Below are positions 62,182 through 64,000 of a stretch of DNA of 64,000 bases, one piece after another. Origin of the DNA: Dermatophagoides farinae (Eukaryota; Arthropoda; Arachnida; Sarcoptiformes; Pyroglyphidae); contig NC_134677.1 of assembly GCF_024713945.1 (NCBI RefSeq), positions 7,586,001-7,650,000 on the forward strand, given 5' to 3'. The notes beneath the pieces are model-generated. The model saw nothing but the letters and a program-made list of their open reading frames with translations, searched no databases and was not told where the DNA came from. The translations under genes were made by a program, and so were the position numbers. Numbering within the stretch: the first letter of the stretch is position 1; each line of letters starts with the position of its first letter.

Positions 62182-64000
62182 TAAGTGACACCAATGACCA
62201 CCAATCATAGTCACATGATAGGTAGCTAGGCAAAACAAAAAAAAATACTAATTGAAAATTTTGTGAACCTTATCGACCAGAAGAACAACAGATTCATGAG
62301 ACAAGAAAATTCGTAAAATTGATTCGATATGGTTAGTTTTTTTTTGTTGTAGAAGAAAATTTTTCATTCATTATCAAATTCATTTTGAAACACATGCACA
62401 CACACACACACACACACAAACAGAATATAGTGCATGACAAACTAAAGAATTCTCTCACCCCGATTACTTTTACCTTGAACCTATGAACATTATCATTGTC
62501 TATGTAAAATTTTCATATACATTGTATACACACACACACACACAGGAAATTCTTCCTATTTTTACATTATTCTGTTTGACATTTTTGTTTATTTATTTGT
62601 CATCATGTCCACTTGTAATTTAATATAATTTTGAGCTTTCATCTTCTTATAATTGTTTATTTATTTTTTTTTATTAGTTGAAAAATTAATTGACTTTTAT
62701 TTCTGGCTACCTTTTCGTCTCAATGTTTTGTTTGGTTTGGTTTGGTTTGGCTATAGCCACACTTTCTCATTCTTTTAAGGTTTTACGTTGTACGTTTATT
62801 TATGATTTGCAGAAATGATTAGTCCAATTTCAATTACCTTACTTTTACTTTGAATGGTCTCGTTTTACTCTAAAGATACCCTCAGTTTTTTTTTTGGTGG
62901 AAAATCCACTTCATCTTCATCAACTTGATGATGATTGGCCACAATTTACTTCTTTGATACACACACACACAAACACAAACACAAACACTTACCACAAAAG
63001 TAGGCAATTAATTCGTGACTAGCTAATATTTTTCTTTTCGTTTAATTGTTTTTCTTCCATTTTGGTTGCTGTTGCTGTGATTTTATATTCAAACATCTGC
63101 ATTTGGCTTTCATCATTTTTTTTTTTTACAAACAAAATTTTGTCCACTCTCATTTAATGATGGTGTGATGATAACTCTCATCATCATCATCATCATCATT
63201 GAGTATCAATTTTTGTGTTGAAATTTTTGTATTTGAAAACAGAGAAAAAAAATCTCATGTTTTGATTTCCTTATTACTCAAAAAAAAAAAAAAAAAAACA
63301 AAATTTTTTTTTCTAGGGCAAATCTAATTCGTTTCTAATTGAATGTGTGTGTGTGTGTGTGTTGATGATAGTATGATGCCATCATCATATTATTAAAATG
63401 GTAACTCGTTTTTTTTACTTTTTGAAATAAACAATTCCTGAACAAGAACATAACCATATTTCACCAAATAACATCTCTCTTCACACATACACAATTAATC
63501 GATTTAGTCATTATCATCATCATCATCATCATCAAATTCTGAAAACTTTTACAAGTTTTTCATCATTCATCCATCGTTGATTTCATTATTGCCCATCCAC
63601 ACACACACACACACACAGAGAGAAACACAAAACACACCCATCTTCATCAAATGATTTTCAGAAAATCAAAAAAAAAAATGAAACGCTGAACAAATATAAA
63701 AAAAAACATTTGTGAAAAAGAATATATATATATACTACACATAGGAAAGTGAATAGCAAAAAAAAAAAACGTTTCAAATGCAGAACAAAGTTTCATCATC
63801 ATCATCATTGATTGAATGAATGAATGAATGGTAAAAAAAAATACATGAAAACTGTCATAAACAGAGCAATATATATATATACAATCCACACATATTTACT
63901 ATTGAATTTTCAATTGAAATTATTGTATTTCTGTGTGTGTGTGTGTTTCTAAATTGTGGCAAAATAAAAAAAAAAAAAATGCGACCGACCGCATGCCGTG

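Larger units (their letters stand above)
59529..64000. other. Intron of the Zic gene (or intron plus further sequence), running off the right edge
   Basis: From the GTAAGT donor onward no sequence encoding Zic fingers 4-5 is visible, so at least 4.4 kb of intron is implied. The stretch holds a 26-base A tract (59746-59771), TG runs (near 61091-61108 and 61187-61213), GAT/ATC and TTG runs, TTTGG units (62731-62750) and a GAT/ATC palindrome (62158-62181). No other gene is recognised on either strand. Confidence 0.65.

Noticed and set aside
62731-62750. TTTGG units as a possible telomere-like repeat
   Set aside because: Only about four units, and the motif is not the arthropod TTAGG telomere repeat.
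59540-64000. Search for the missing Zic fingers 4 and 5
   Set aside because: No sequence encoding the expected EKPFKC or DRKKHMHVHT-like blocks was seen; they are presumed to lie beyond the window.
1-64000. Transposons, CRISPR arrays, bacterial operons or viral insertions
   Set aside because: No transposase, reverse transcriptase, integrase, spaced direct-repeat array or viral-type gene was seen in either strand.

Overview
The window looks like nuclear DNA from a small, compact, AT-rich arthropod genome, most likely an astigmatid mite (house-dust, storage or scab mite type). This is inferred from very short introns (often 50-100 bp), closely packed genes, dense CA/TG and GAT/ATC microsatellites, and arthropod-specific genes such as Ir25a and Ir93a. 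The species cannot be named from the sequence alone.

Layout. Positions 1-9559 hold no recognisable gene, only AT-rich sequence with many short tandem repeats. From 9.5 to 22 kb lie four minus-strand genes: a bagpipe/NK3 homeobox gene, an MFSD10-type transporter, a TFIIIC subunit 6 gene and a muscle segment homeobox (msh/Msx) gene. The two homeobox genes look like a remnant of the animal NK cluster. From 24.7 to 30.5 kb are TTC1 (+), Pgm3 (-), an unrecognised intronless gene (+) and EMC3 (+). From 30.7 to 37.8 kb two ionotropic receptor co-receptor genes, Ir25a and Ir93a, sit head to tail on the minus strand. A secreted ferroxidase-type ferritin follows. From 40.0 to 42.4 kb are two phosphotyrosine adaptor genes on the minus strand: a DOK-type PTB protein and an SLP-76/BLNK-like SH2 protein. 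From 43.9 to 47.9 kb are viaf/PDCL3 (+) and Cullin-3 (-), converging. A gene-free stretch of about 10 kb then leads to the first coding exon of a Zic/odd-paired gene (58.1-59.5 kb), whose remaining fingers lie beyond the right edge.

The genes fall into several functions rather than one pathway. Three encode developmental transcription factors (bap, msh, opa). Two form a sensory receptor pair (Ir25a, Ir93a). Two are tyrosine-kinase signalling adaptors. The rest are housekeeping: Pol III transcription, hexosamine synthesis, ER membrane-protein insertion, ubiquitin ligase scaffold, chaperones and iron storage. Exon-intron structures given here were read by eye from GT-AG sites and reading-frame continuity; every multi-exon model except msh closes in frame. 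The msh model needs a one-base correction in its first exon.
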